Shown here piece after piece: positions 57,151-64,000 of a DNA stretch of 64,000 nt. The notes beneath the pieces were generated by a model that worked only from the letters and a program-made list of their open reading frames with translations, did no database searches and was not told the origin of the DNA. Within the stretch, counting starts at the first letter, position 1, and each line of letters starts with the position of its first letter. Source of the stretch: Pseudomonadota bacterium (GTDB lineage Bacteria; Pseudomonadota; Gammaproteobacteria; Burkholderiales; Thiobacillaceae); assembly GCA_021847835.1 (NCBI GenBank), contig JAJZPR010000004.1:62001-126000 (forward strand). The letters are read 5' to 3'. A program made the position numbers and the translations under genes.

Positions 57151-58005
57151 ATGACTGCCAAAATTCTTGACGGCAAAGCCTTATCCGAACGCATCGTGGA
57201 CGAACTCAGGCAGCGCGTGGACGCCCTCGCCGCTTCCGGCAGGCGCGCGCCCACGCTGGCGGTGATCCTGGTGGGCGACGATCCGGCCTCTTCCATCTAC
57301 GTGCGCAACAAGAAACGCGCCTGCGAACGCGCCGCGGTGCGCTCGCTTTCGCATGACCTGCCGGCTTCCACCACCCAGGCCGAACTGCTGGCCCTGATCG
57401 ACAAGCTCAATGACGACGCCGAAGTGGACGGCATTCTGGTGCAGATGCCCCTGCCCAGGCAGATCGACCCGGAAACCGTGATCGAGCGCATCCATCCGGA
57501 CAAGGACGTCGACGGCTTCCATCCCTACAACATCGGCCGCCTGGCGGTGCGCATGCCCACGCTGCGCTCCTGCACGCCCATGGGCGTGATGACGCTGCTG
57601 AAAAGCGTGCACACCGACATGCGCGGCATGAATGCGCTGGTGGTGGGCGCGTCCAACCACGTGGGCCGTCCCATGGGGCTGGAGCTCTTGATGGAAGGCT
57701 GCACCGTGACCACGGCCAACAGCCAGACGAGAAATCTTCCCGTCCTGGCCCTGCAGGCCGACATCGTGGTGGTGGCGGTGGGCCGGCCCAACCTGGTCAA
57801 GGGCGAGTGGATCAAGGAAGGTGCCGCCGTGGCCGACGTCGGCATCAACCGCCTGCCCGACGGCCGCATCTGCGGCGACGTGGAGTTTGCCGTGGCCGCA
57901 GAACGCGCGGCCTGGATCACGCCGGTGCCGGGCGGCGTGGGGCCGATGACCGTGGCCTCGCTGTTGCAGAACACGCTGCAGGCTTACGAGATACACAACA
58001 GATAA
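57151..58005 (+). CDS. folD: methylenetetrahydrofolate dehydrogenase/cyclohydrolase
   Basis: 284 residues from the ATG ([15 protein letters not shown]); the track's TTG start is less likely. Signatures: Tyr/Lys active-site region [33 protein letters not shown] site [20 protein letters not shown] and [16 protein letters not shown]. It interconverts methylene-, methenyl- and formyl-tetrahydrofolate, feeding purine and methionine synthesis. Divergent from the tRNA cluster. Confidence 0.95.
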   Translation: MTAKILDGKALSERIVDELRQRVDALAASGRRAPTLAVILVGDDPASSIYVRNKKRACERAAVRSLSHDLPASTTQAELLALIDKLNDDAEVDGILVQMPLPRQIDPETVIERIHPDKDVDGFHPYNIGRLAVRMPTLRSCTPMGVMTLLKSVHTDMRGMNALVVGASNHVGRPMGLELLMEGCTVTTANSQTRNLPVLALQADIVVVAVGRPNLVKGEWIKEGAAVADVGINRLPDGRICGDVEFAVAAERAAWITPVPGGVGPMTVASLLQNTLQAYEIHNR

Positions 58006-58017
58006 AAGCACAAATTC

Positions 58018-58094
58018 AAGCCACAGAGGGCACAGAGAACACAGAGGCAAAACCAAGCCCTGTTTTTCTCTGTGCCCTTTGTATTCTCTGTGGC
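58018..58094. repeat. dispersed CACAGAG hairpin between folD and the HAD gene
   Basis: AGCCACAGAGGGCACAGAGA pairs with TTCTCTGTGCCC and CTCTGTGGCT, then TTTTTT. It may end both convergent genes. One arm recurs at 5636-5662. Confidence 0.65.
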
Positions 58095-58101
58095 TGTTTT
58101 T

Positions 58102-58860
58102 TCAGGCCTTGCGCAAAAGCCGCAGGCTTTCCAGCGTGACGTAGCCCTGGCCCTGCCAGGCGCCTGACAGCGCGGTGGCGGGCGCGTCGGGTTCGCCCAG
58201 ATCGGTGAGCACCACGGCGGCGCCGGTGAAGTCGTGGTCGCGGGTGTAATCGTTGACCGTGATGATGGTCTTTAGCCCGGCGCCGCGGCTCGCGCGGATG
58301 CCGTTTTCCGAGTCCTCGAAGGCCAGGCAGGCTTCCGGCTTGAGCTTCATCTGCTCCATGGCCCAGAGATAAATGTCGGGCGCGGGCTTCTTGGCCGGCA
58401 CGATGTCGCCCGCGGCGATGACCTCGAACCACTCGCTGCTGCCCTTGCCCAGGCTGTGCTCCAGCAGGGTGGTGACGTTTTCAGGCGTGGTGGTGGTGGC
58501 GACCGCCAGGCGCAGGCCGGCGTCCATGGCTTCCAGCAGCAGGCGCCTGACGCCGGGGCGCATGGGCACGTTGCCCTCGGCCAGCATGGCGGTGTAATGG
58601 CGGGTCTTGGCCTTGTGCAATTCGGTCACGAGATCGCTGAAATCGGCGGGCTTCTGGTAATCCGGCCGGAAGCTGTCCACATAGTGTTTCATGCGTTCCT
58701 TGCCGCCGGTGACGGCCAGCAGCTTGCCGTAAAGGGGGACATCCCAGTCCCAATCCAGGCCGAATTCGCGGAAGGCGGCGTTGAAGGCGGGGCGGTGTCC
58801 GTCGCGCTCGGTGTCGGCGAGGGTGCCGTCCACGTCAAAAAGCAGGGCTTGCAAAGACAT
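58102..58860 (-). CDS. HAD-superfamily phosphatase, CbbY-like
   Basis: 252 residues. Motif I FDVDGTLADTERDGHRPAF, a helical cap, Ser/Thr motif VATTTTPENV, and motif III-IV KKPAPDIYLW with FEDSENGIRAS. Closest in feel to CbbY sugar-phosphatases that remove inhibitory xylulose bisphosphate in Calvin-cycle bacteria; beta-phosphoglucomutase-like enzymes share the motifs. No Calvin genes are nearby. Confidence 0.8.
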   Translation of the reverse strand: MSLQALLFDVDGTLADTERDGHRPAFNAAFREFGLDWDWDVPLYGKLLAVTGGKERMKHYVDSFRPDYQKPADFSDLVTELHKAKTRHYTAMLAEGNVPMRPGVRRLLLEAMDAGLRLAVATTTTPENVTTLLEHSLGKGSSEWFEVIAAGDIVPAKKPAPDIYLWAMEQMKLKPEACLAFEDSENGIRASRGAGLKTIITVNDYTRDHDFTGAAVVLTDLGEPDAPATALSGAWQGQGYVTLESLRLLRKA

Positions 58861-58949
58861 GATTGGTCAAGATCAATAATGGGTTGCGGTTTGGGGGGGA
58901 AATCTGTTATTAAGTCAGGTTTATTTTGTTCAGTTCAACCGGAAAACAT

Positions 58950-59372
58950 ATGGCCACCGAACATTTGAAGCGTTTTGAACCCTACAAGGCCAAAAAGGGC
59001 GAGGAATACATGAACGAAAAGCAATTCGCGCATTTTCGCAAAATCCTCGAGGCCTGGAAAGCCGAGCTGTCCCAGGACATCGACACCACCATCCACTCCA
59101 TGCAGGACGAGGCCACGGTGTTCGCCGACCCCAACGACCGCGCCACCCAGGAATCCGACATGGCGCTGGAACTGAGGAACCGCGACCGCGAGCGCAAGCT
59201 GATCAAGAAGATCGACGAGACCATCGCCAAGATCGATGCCGGCGACTACGGCTACTGCGACTCCTGCGGCGTGGAAATCGGCATCGAGCGCCTGCAGGCG
59301 CGCCCCACCGCCAGCCTCTGCATCGACTGCAAGACGCTGGAGGAGATCAAGGAAAAGCAGGTCGCCAAGTAA
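58950..59372 (+). CDS. dksA: RNA polymerase-binding regulator DksA
   Basis: 140 residues. Coiled-coil tip acidic residues in [13 protein letters not shown] (Asp-x-x-Asp-x-Ala) and a C-terminal Cys4 zinc finger ([20 protein letters not shown]). It acts with ppGpp to tune rRNA and amino-acid promoters. ATG chosen by similarity to DksA length; the internal MNEKQF is less likely. Confidence 0.93.
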   Translation: MATEHLKRFEPYKAKKGEEYMNEKQFAHFRKILEAWKAELSQDIDTTIHSMQDEATVFADPNDRATQESDMALELRNRDRERKLIKKIDETIAKIDAGDYGYCDSCGVEIGIERLQARPTASLCIDCKTLEEIKEKQVAK

Positions 59373-59382
59373 GAGCGCAGCT

Positions 59383-59823
59383 ATGAACGCGCCGCAGAAG
59401 GTCAGCACCGACTTCGAAGCCAAGTACTGGGGCATGCTCTACAACGTGCTGTCCTGGGAGCAGCTGACGGCTTTCTGGGGCAAGGTGGATTGCGGTGCCG
59501 GCTGGTATCTCTATGCCGTCGGCCAGGATGTGCCCGAAGCGCCTGCCCGTGCCGAGGATGTCAAGCGCTTTGTCCATCACATCGACGAGCTGCTGCGCAG
59601 GGAACACGACGAGGACTACTGTGGCATCGTCTATGCGGACGACCTGCAAAACCCGAGCTTTATCAAGATCTACGACCCCCACAATCTCGGGGTGTCGTGC
59701 GGCTCCAGCGGGCACCATATTTTTCCCGGCTGGACCATGAGCCTGCAGGCGCCGGTCGATCTCAAGCCGGCCGTGGTGCCGAACAACCGCAAAAGATGGT
59801 GGACGTCCTTGTTCGGCGGTTAG
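59383..59823 (+). CDS. conserved protein of unknown function after dksA
   Basis: 146 residues, ATG 10 bp after the dksA stop, so probably co-transcribed. Soluble; notable strings FEAKYWGMLYNVLSWEQLTA, EDYCGIVYADDLQNPSFIKI, GVSCGSSGHHIFPGW. It reads like a small conserved betaproteobacterial protein, but I cannot name a family. Confidence 0.65.
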   Translation: MNAPQKVSTDFEAKYWGMLYNVLSWEQLTAFWGKVDCGAGWYLYAVGQDVPEAPARAEDVKRFVHHIDELLRREHDEDYCGIVYADDLQNPSFIKIYDPHNLGVSCGSSGHHIFPGWTMSLQAPVDLKPAVVPNNRKRWWTSLFGG

Positions 59824-59840
59824 TACGCACCACAAATAAA

Positions 59841-59869
59841 AAACGCCCTGCTTGGCAGGGCGTTTTTTT
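59841..59869. terminator. terminator between dksA unit and 59887 gene
   Basis: AAAAAAC-GCCCTGC-ttg-GCAGGGC-GTTTTTTT. Usable in both directions between convergent genes. Confidence 0.9.
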
Positions 59870-59886
59870 GCTGACGGCCAGGAAAA

Positions 59887-60156
59887 TTACTTCTTGGCAG
59901 GGGCAGCCGGAGTAGCCGGGGCAGCAGGCGCTGCGGCTTCAGCTTTCTTTTCTTCAGCTTTTTTCTTGGCGGCTTTCTTGGGGGCTTTCTTGGGGGCTTC
60001 AGCGGGCTTTTCGGCAGTTGCAGAAGCGGCCGGAGCAGCGGGCGTGGCGGCTGCGGCGGGAGCCGCCGGGGTGGCAGGGGTCGCCTTGGGGGCGTCGGCA
60101 GCCATCACGGAACCGGCAAAAGCGGTGGCGATCAGGGCAATCAGCAGCTTGTTCAT
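59887..60156 (-). CDS. exported Ala/Pro/Lys-rich low-complexity protein
   Basis: 89 residues: signal peptide (MNKLLIALIATAFAGSVMA) then repeats of TPAAPAA and EAPKKAPKKAAKKKAEEKKA. Similar to small periplasmic Ala/Lys-rich proteins common in betaproteobacteria, with no assigned role. Low complexity prevents closer classification. Divergent from the response regulator. Confidence 0.75.
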   Translation of the reverse strand: MNKLLIALIATAFAGSVMAADAPKATPATPAAPAAAATPAAPAASATAEKPAEAPKKAPKKAAKKKAEEKKAEAAAPAAPATPAAPAKK

Positions 60157-60307
60157 CTAAATCTCCTGGGTTGAATGGTGAATTCACAGGCAGACGCGCC
60201 TGCTTGGGGAAAGATGCTATGCCCGCCGACTTACACCAAGCTTACATGCATCCGCTTTTCCCCCAGTCCTGCATGACTGGCCGGATGACTGGGGCTAGAA
60301 TCCCGGC

Positions 60308-60979
60308 ATGCGCATCCTGCTAGTGGAAGACGATCCGGCATTGTCCGCCAGCCTGAAACAGGGCTTGCAGCAGATGGGCTTTGCCGTGGAACTGAGCCAC
60401 GACGGCGCCGAGGCGGACGCCATTCTTTCCCTGCGGACGTTTGACGTGGTGGTGCTGGATCTCGGGCTGCCAGGGATGGCCGGCATGGAGGTTCTGAAAC
60501 GCTTCCGCAAGCGGGGGGCGGCAACGCCAGTGCTCATCCTGACTGCGCGCGACGCCCTGCCGGACCGGGTCGCGGGCCTGAAGGCCGGCGCCGACGACTA
60601 TGTGCTCAAACCCTTCGATTTCGAGGAACTCGAAGCCAGGCTGCACGCGCTGCTCCGGCGCACCCGCTCGGCACGCTCGGGCTATCTGGAGGCCGGCGAC
60701 CTGCGCCTCGACAAGAGCAGCCGCCAGGCATATTTCCTCAATCAGCCGCTCAATTTGTCCTCGCGCGAAGCGGCGGTGCTGGAACTGCTGATGGACCGTT
60801 GCGGCAGGGTGGTCGGCAAGGACCGGATTGCCGAGCATCTGACCGGCCTGGAAGAGGAAATCGGCCAGAACGCGGTGGAAGTGTACGTGCACCGCCTGCG
60901 CAAGAAACTGGAGCCTCTTGGCGTGTCGGTGCGCACCCTGCGCGGCCTGGGCTATCTGCTGGAAAAGATCGGTGGCTGA
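60308..60979 (+). CDS. OmpR/QseB-type response regulator
   Basis: 223 residues. Receiver: MRILLVEDDPALSASLKQGL, phospho-Asp in VVVLDLGLPGMAG, Lys in YVLKPFDFEEL. C-terminal winged helix with LSSREAAVLELLMDRCGRVV and VEVYVHRLRKKL. Next gene is its kinase, starting 8 bp before its stop. Confidence 0.92.
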   Translation: MRILLVEDDPALSASLKQGLQQMGFAVELSHDGAEADAILSLRTFDVVVLDLGLPGMAGMEVLKRFRKRGAATPVLILTARDALPDRVAGLKAGADDYVLKPFDFEELEARLHALLRRTRSARSGYLEAGDLRLDKSSRQAYFLNQPLNLSSREAAVLELLMDRCGRVVGKDRIAEHLTGLEEEIGQNAVEVYVHRLRKKLEPLGVSVRTLRGLGYLLEKIGG

Positions 60980-62369
60980 CGATTCCGGAACAAGCAGCTA
61001 CAGCCTGCGCCGCGTATTCCTGTTCAGGCTGCTGATTTTTCTGGTGCCGCTGGCGCTGCTCACGCTGGGGGGAGCCTATCTCGTGACCCTGCACTACGCC
61101 AATGCGGCTTTCGACCGTTCCCTGGCGAGGCGGGTCTATGCCCTTGCCGACCAGGTCGAGGTGGTGCGCGGCAAGGTGACGGTGGACTTGCCGCAATCGG
61201 CGCACGACATTCTGGAGTTCGATCCCGCGGACGTGCTTTATTTCCGGGTGGCCGGTCCGAAGGGCGAGCATCTGGCCGGCTCCGAGGAATTGCCGCTGCC
61301 GCCTGCCGGTCTGCTCCGGGAGGGCGGCAGGCCGGTCTATTTCGATACGCGGCTCAATGCCGGCAAGGTTCGCGTCGCGGCCTACGGCCTGTCGCTCAAG
61401 GGCACGCGGGCAAAAGGCAGGGTGCTGATCCTGGCGGGGGAGACGATGGCCAAGCGCACGAAACTGGCCGAGGAGATCCTGCTTGCCGTGCTGCTGCCCA
61501 TGATCGCCGTGGTCGGCCTGATGATCTACGCCATCAGTCTCGCGGTCGACATGAGCCTGAGGCCGGTCCAGGCAATCAGGCAGGCGATCGCCCGCAGGAG
61601 CCCGCACGACCTCGATCCCATCGAGTTGCAGGGCCTGCCTGCCGAGATCGAGCCGTTGCTGGCGGAAATGAACCGGCTGATGGCCGGTTTGCGTGCCCTG
61701 CATGACTCGCGCCAGCGTTTCCTGGCGGATTCCGCGCACCAGCTGCGTACGCCGCTGGCCAGCATGCGCGCGCAGACCGAGCTGGCGGCCCGCAGTGTGC
61801 GGGACGAGGGCAGCCGGCAGGCCCTGGCCGGGCTGTTGGCAAGCCTGGATCGCCAAAGCCGTCTGGTGAGCCAGCTACTGGCCTTGTCGCGTGCGGAAAA
61901 TGCCCTGGCCGACCCGGTTCGGGATGAAATCCGGCTCGACGAAATGGCGCGCGGCGTTGCCGCCGAATGGGCGCCGCGGGCGCTGGAGCGCGGCATCGAG
62001 TTGTCCTTTGAATCGGCGCATGGCCCGCTTCGCGTGGCAGGCAACGTGCATGCGCTGACCGAGGCGCTGACCAATCTGATCGACAATGCCCTGCGTTATT
62101 GCCGTGCCGGCGATCAGGTGACGGTGGAGGCATATGTGGAAAAGGGCAGCGCTTGCCTCGCCGTGCGGGATAGCGGGCCAGGCGTGCCGCAGGAAGCGTT
62201 GCCCAAACTGTTCCAGCGCTTCTATCGAGTCCCCGGCTCGCAGGCGGAAGGCTGCGGGCTGGGGCTGGCGATCGTGCGCCAGGTCGCCATGGCCTATGAC
62301 GGCGAAGCCAAAGCCCGAAACAGGCAGGGAGGGGGGCTGGAAGTCAGCATGTGCTTCCCGCAGGCATAA
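60972..62369 (+). CDS. sensor histidine kinase of TctE/QseC type
   Basis: 465 residues, GTG start overlapping the response regulator's end. Membrane helices about residues 14-35 and 165-190 surround a periplasmic domain of about 130 residues of the TctE (2CSK_N) sort. HAMP follows, then H box ADSAHQLRTPLASM, N box NLIDNALRYC, DSGPGVP and GLGLAIV. The signal is unknown; TctE relatives sense tricarboxylates. Confidence 0.9.
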   Translation: MADDSGTSSYSLRRVFLFRLLIFLVPLALLTLGGAYLVTLHYANAAFDRSLARRVYALADQVEVVRGKVTVDLPQSAHDILEFDPADVLYFRVAGPKGEHLAGSEELPLPPAGLLREGGRPVYFDTRLNAGKVRVAAYGLSLKGTRAKGRVLILAGETMAKRTKLAEEILLAVLLPMIAVVGLMIYAISLAVDMSLRPVQAIRQAIARRSPHDLDPIELQGLPAEIEPLLAEMNRLMAGLRALHDSRQRFLADSAHQLRTPLASMRAQTELAARSVRDEGSRQALAGLLASLDRQSRLVSQLLALSRAENALADPVRDEIRLDEMARGVAAEWAPRALERGIELSFESAHGPLRVAGNVHALTEALTNLIDNALRYCRAGDQVTVEAYVEKGSACLAVRDSGPGVPQEALPKLFQRFYRVPGSQAEGCGLGLAIVRQVAMAYDGEAKARNRQGGGLEVSMCFPQA

Positions 62370-62393
62370 AAAAAACCCGCGCCAGGCGCGGGT
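62368..62393. terminator. terminator between the kinase gene and pnp
   Basis: AAAAAAAA-CCCGCGCC-a-GGCGCGGG-TTCC. The minus-strand T-tract makes it the pnp terminator. Confidence 0.85.
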
Positions 62394-62416
62394 TCCTGAT
62401 GGCGCCAGGCTGTCTG

Positions 62417-64000
62417 TCAGTCAGACGCGCCTTCCGGTGCAGGGGCGGCGGGCGCCTCTTCCTTCCTGGGCGGATCGATCAGCGCTTTCATCGACAGACG
62501 CAGGCGGCCCTTCTCGTCGGCTTCCAGCACTTTCACGCGCACCGGCTGGCCTTCCTTGAGGTGCTCGGCCACGGTGGCGATGCGCTCGTGCGCGATCTGG
62601 GAGATGTGCAAGAGGCCGTCGCGGCCGGGCAGCACATTCACGATGGCGCCGAAGTCGAGCAGCTTGATCACGGTGCCGTCGTATACGGCGCCGACTTCCA
62701 CCTCGGCGGTGATTTCCTCGATGCGCTTCTTCGCGGCTTCGCCGGATTCGGTGCTGGTGCAGGCGATCTTGATGCTGCCGTCTTCTTCAATGTCGATCTG
62801 CGTGCCGGTTTCCTCGGTCAGCGCGCGAATCACGGCGCCGCCCTTGCCGATCACGTCGCGGATTTTCTCCGGATTGATCTTCATGATGATGATGCGCGGG
62901 GCATAGGCGGACATTTCCTCGCGGGCGCCGCCCATGGCTTCCTTCATCAGGCCGAGGATGTGCATGCGGCCTTCGCGCGCCTGCTTCAGCGCGGCGTCCA
63001 TGATTTCCTTGGTGATGCCCTGGATCTTGATGTCCATCTGCAGGGCGGTGACGCCCTTCTCGGAACCGGCCACCTTGAAGTCCATGTCGCCGAGGTGATC
63101 CTCGTCGCCGAGGATGTCGGTCAGCACGGCGAACTTGCCGCCTTCCTTGATCAGGCCCATGGCGATGCCGGCGATGTGCGCCTTCATCGGCACGCCGGCG
63201 TCCAGCATCGACAGGCAGCCGCCGCAGACCGAGGCCATGGAGGAGGAGCCGTTGGATTCGGTGATCTCGGACACCACGCGCAGGGTGTAGCCGAATTCTT
63301 CCTTGGACGGCAGCGCGGCCAGCAGGGCGCGCTTGGCCAGGCGGCCGTGGCCGATTTCGCGGCGCTTGGGGCTGCCCACGCGGCCGGTTTCGCCGGTGGC
63401 GAAGGGCGGCATGTTGTAGTGCAGCAGGAAGCGCTCGGAGTACTCGCCCATCAGCGATTCGATGGTCTGCTCGTCGCGGCCGGTGCCCAGGGTGGTGACC
63501 ACCAGGGCCTGGGTTTCGCCGCGGGTGAACAGGGCGGAGCCGTGGGTGCGCGGCAGCACGCCGGTGCGGATGGTGATGGGACGCACGGTGCGGGTGTCGC
63601 GGCCGTCGATGCGCGGCTGGCCGGAGAGGATGCGGCCGCGCACGACACGCGCTTCCAGCTTGAAGAATTCGTCCTTGACCACGTTCACCGCCAGGGTGTC
63701 CATGTCGGCGGTGATGAGCTCGCTGAAGACTTTTTCGCGGATGACATCCACGGCGGCGACGCGCGCCTGCTTCTGCTTGATGGAATAGGCTTCCTGCATG
63801 GCCGCGCCAGCCATGGCTTCGATCTTGTTGATGAGCTCGGTGTTGGGCGCAGGCGCTTCCCACTCCCAGGGATCCTTGCCGGCTTCATCGGCCAGTTCGT
63901 TGATGGCATCGATGGCGGCCTGCATTTGCTGGTGGCCGAACACGACCGCACCCAGCATGATGTCTTCCGGCAATTCCATGGCTTCGGATTCCACCATCAG
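62417..64000 (-). CDS. pnp: polynucleotide phosphorylase (5' part outside window)
   Basis: At least 527 of about 700 residues; the reading frame stays open to the edge. Visible: the helical linker, second RNase PH domain ([20 protein letters not shown], catalytic Asp in [20 protein letters not shown]), KH domain ([20 protein letters not shown]) and S1 domain ([16 protein letters not shown]). Phosphorolytic 3'-5' exoribonuclease in RNA decay. Confidence 0.97.
   Translation of the reverse strand: MMVESEAMELPEDIMLGAVVFGHQQMQAAIDAINELADEAGKDPWEWEAPAPNTELINKIEAMAGAAMQEAYSIKQKQARVAAVDVIREKVFSELITADMDTLAVNVVKDEFFKLEARVVRGRILSGQPRIDGRDTRTVRPITIRTGVLPRTHGSALFTRGETQALVVTTLGTGRDEQTIESLMGEYSERFLLHYNMPPFATGETGRVGSPKRREIGHGRLAKRALLAALPSKEEFGYTLRVVSEITESNGSSSMASVCGGCLSMLDAGVPMKAHIAGIAMGLIKEGGKFAVLTDILGDEDHLGDMDFKVAGSEKGVTALQMDIKIQGITKEIMDAALKQAREGRMHILGLMKEAMGGAREEMSAYAPRIIIMKINPEKIRDVIGKGGAVIRALTEETGTQIDIEEDGSIKIACTSTESGEAAKKRIEEITAEVEVGAVYDGTVIKLLDFGAIVNVLPGRDGLLHISQIAHERIATVAEHLKEGQPVRVKVLEADEKGRLRLSMKALIDPPRKEEAPAAPAPEGASD

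Overview
The window looks like chromosomal DNA of a GC-rich betaproteobacterium carrying an integrated mobile element. No rRNA or other taxonomic marker is present, so this rests on gene content and order: metE/metR, oxyR/katG, a TAT-exported NrtA, dksA, folD, pnp, TusA/YeeE/DsrE sulfur relay genes and a CbbY-like phosphatase. A sulfur-oxidising or autotrophic relative of the Nitrosomonadales/Gallionellales is my guess.

Layout. 1-3.5 kb: a minus-strand sulfur import and relay operon (two YeeE/YedE halves, TusA, three tiny membrane proteins, rhodanese-like, DsrE-like), divergent from a ribbon-helix-helix regulator. 3.5-6.4 kb: AEC transporter, then rubrerythrin, rubredoxin and rubredoxin reductase (peroxide/oxygen defence). 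6.6-12.2 kb: histidine kinase, CheY-like regulator and a REC-PAS-GGDEF-EAL protein. 12.4-25.2 kb: marC, metE with divergent metR, oxyR with divergent katG, GNAT, ZIP transporter, HPP protein flanked by a TusE/DsrC-like gene and a broken copy of it, and a LysR regulator. 24.9-34.8 kb: an assimilatory nitrate operon in the order nrtA, globin, nrtB, nrtC, nirB, nirD, nasA. It has a sigma-54 promoter, tandem NtrC-type boxes and an attenuator-like leader. 34.8-37.2 kb: PyrR-like protein, truncated hemoglobin, and an ANTAR (NasT-like) antiterminator with an overlapping unknown gene. 37.5-38.1 kb: a DUF6883/DUF4926 pair.

38,419-56,783: an element of about 18.4 kb inserted in the 3' end of tRNA-His. 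A 46-bp direct repeat (att) bounds it, with a tyrosine integrase at the left end. It carries an IncQ-like replication set (RepA helicase, RepC initiator, RepB'-type primase, four 21-bp iterons), a MOBF relaxase with a TrwA-like RHH protein and a TrwB-like coupling protein, and only two recognisable mating-pore proteins, TrbJ/VirB5-like and TrbL/VirB6-like. I see no VirB4, VirB11 or core-complex genes, so it is probably a mobilizable element (integrated plasmid) that borrows and perhaps re-equips another element's type IV secretion channel. Six of its transcription units share a 21-bp block, RCTTC-CGYTTTT-N5-GAAGT, followed by a GC-rich hairpin just upstream of the start codon. I do not recognise this block, and it is the strongest unexplained signal in the window. 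A 256-bp segment bounded by perfect 27-bp inverted repeats and a repeat-rich candidate oriT are further unexplained structures.

56.7-64 kb: tRNA-His, tRNA-Arg and tRNA-Pro, then folD, a HAD phosphatase, dksA, a conserved protein, an Ala/Pro/Lys-rich exported protein, a two-component system, and pnp running off the right edge.

All homology calls come from reading translations and motifs by eye; no search was run.
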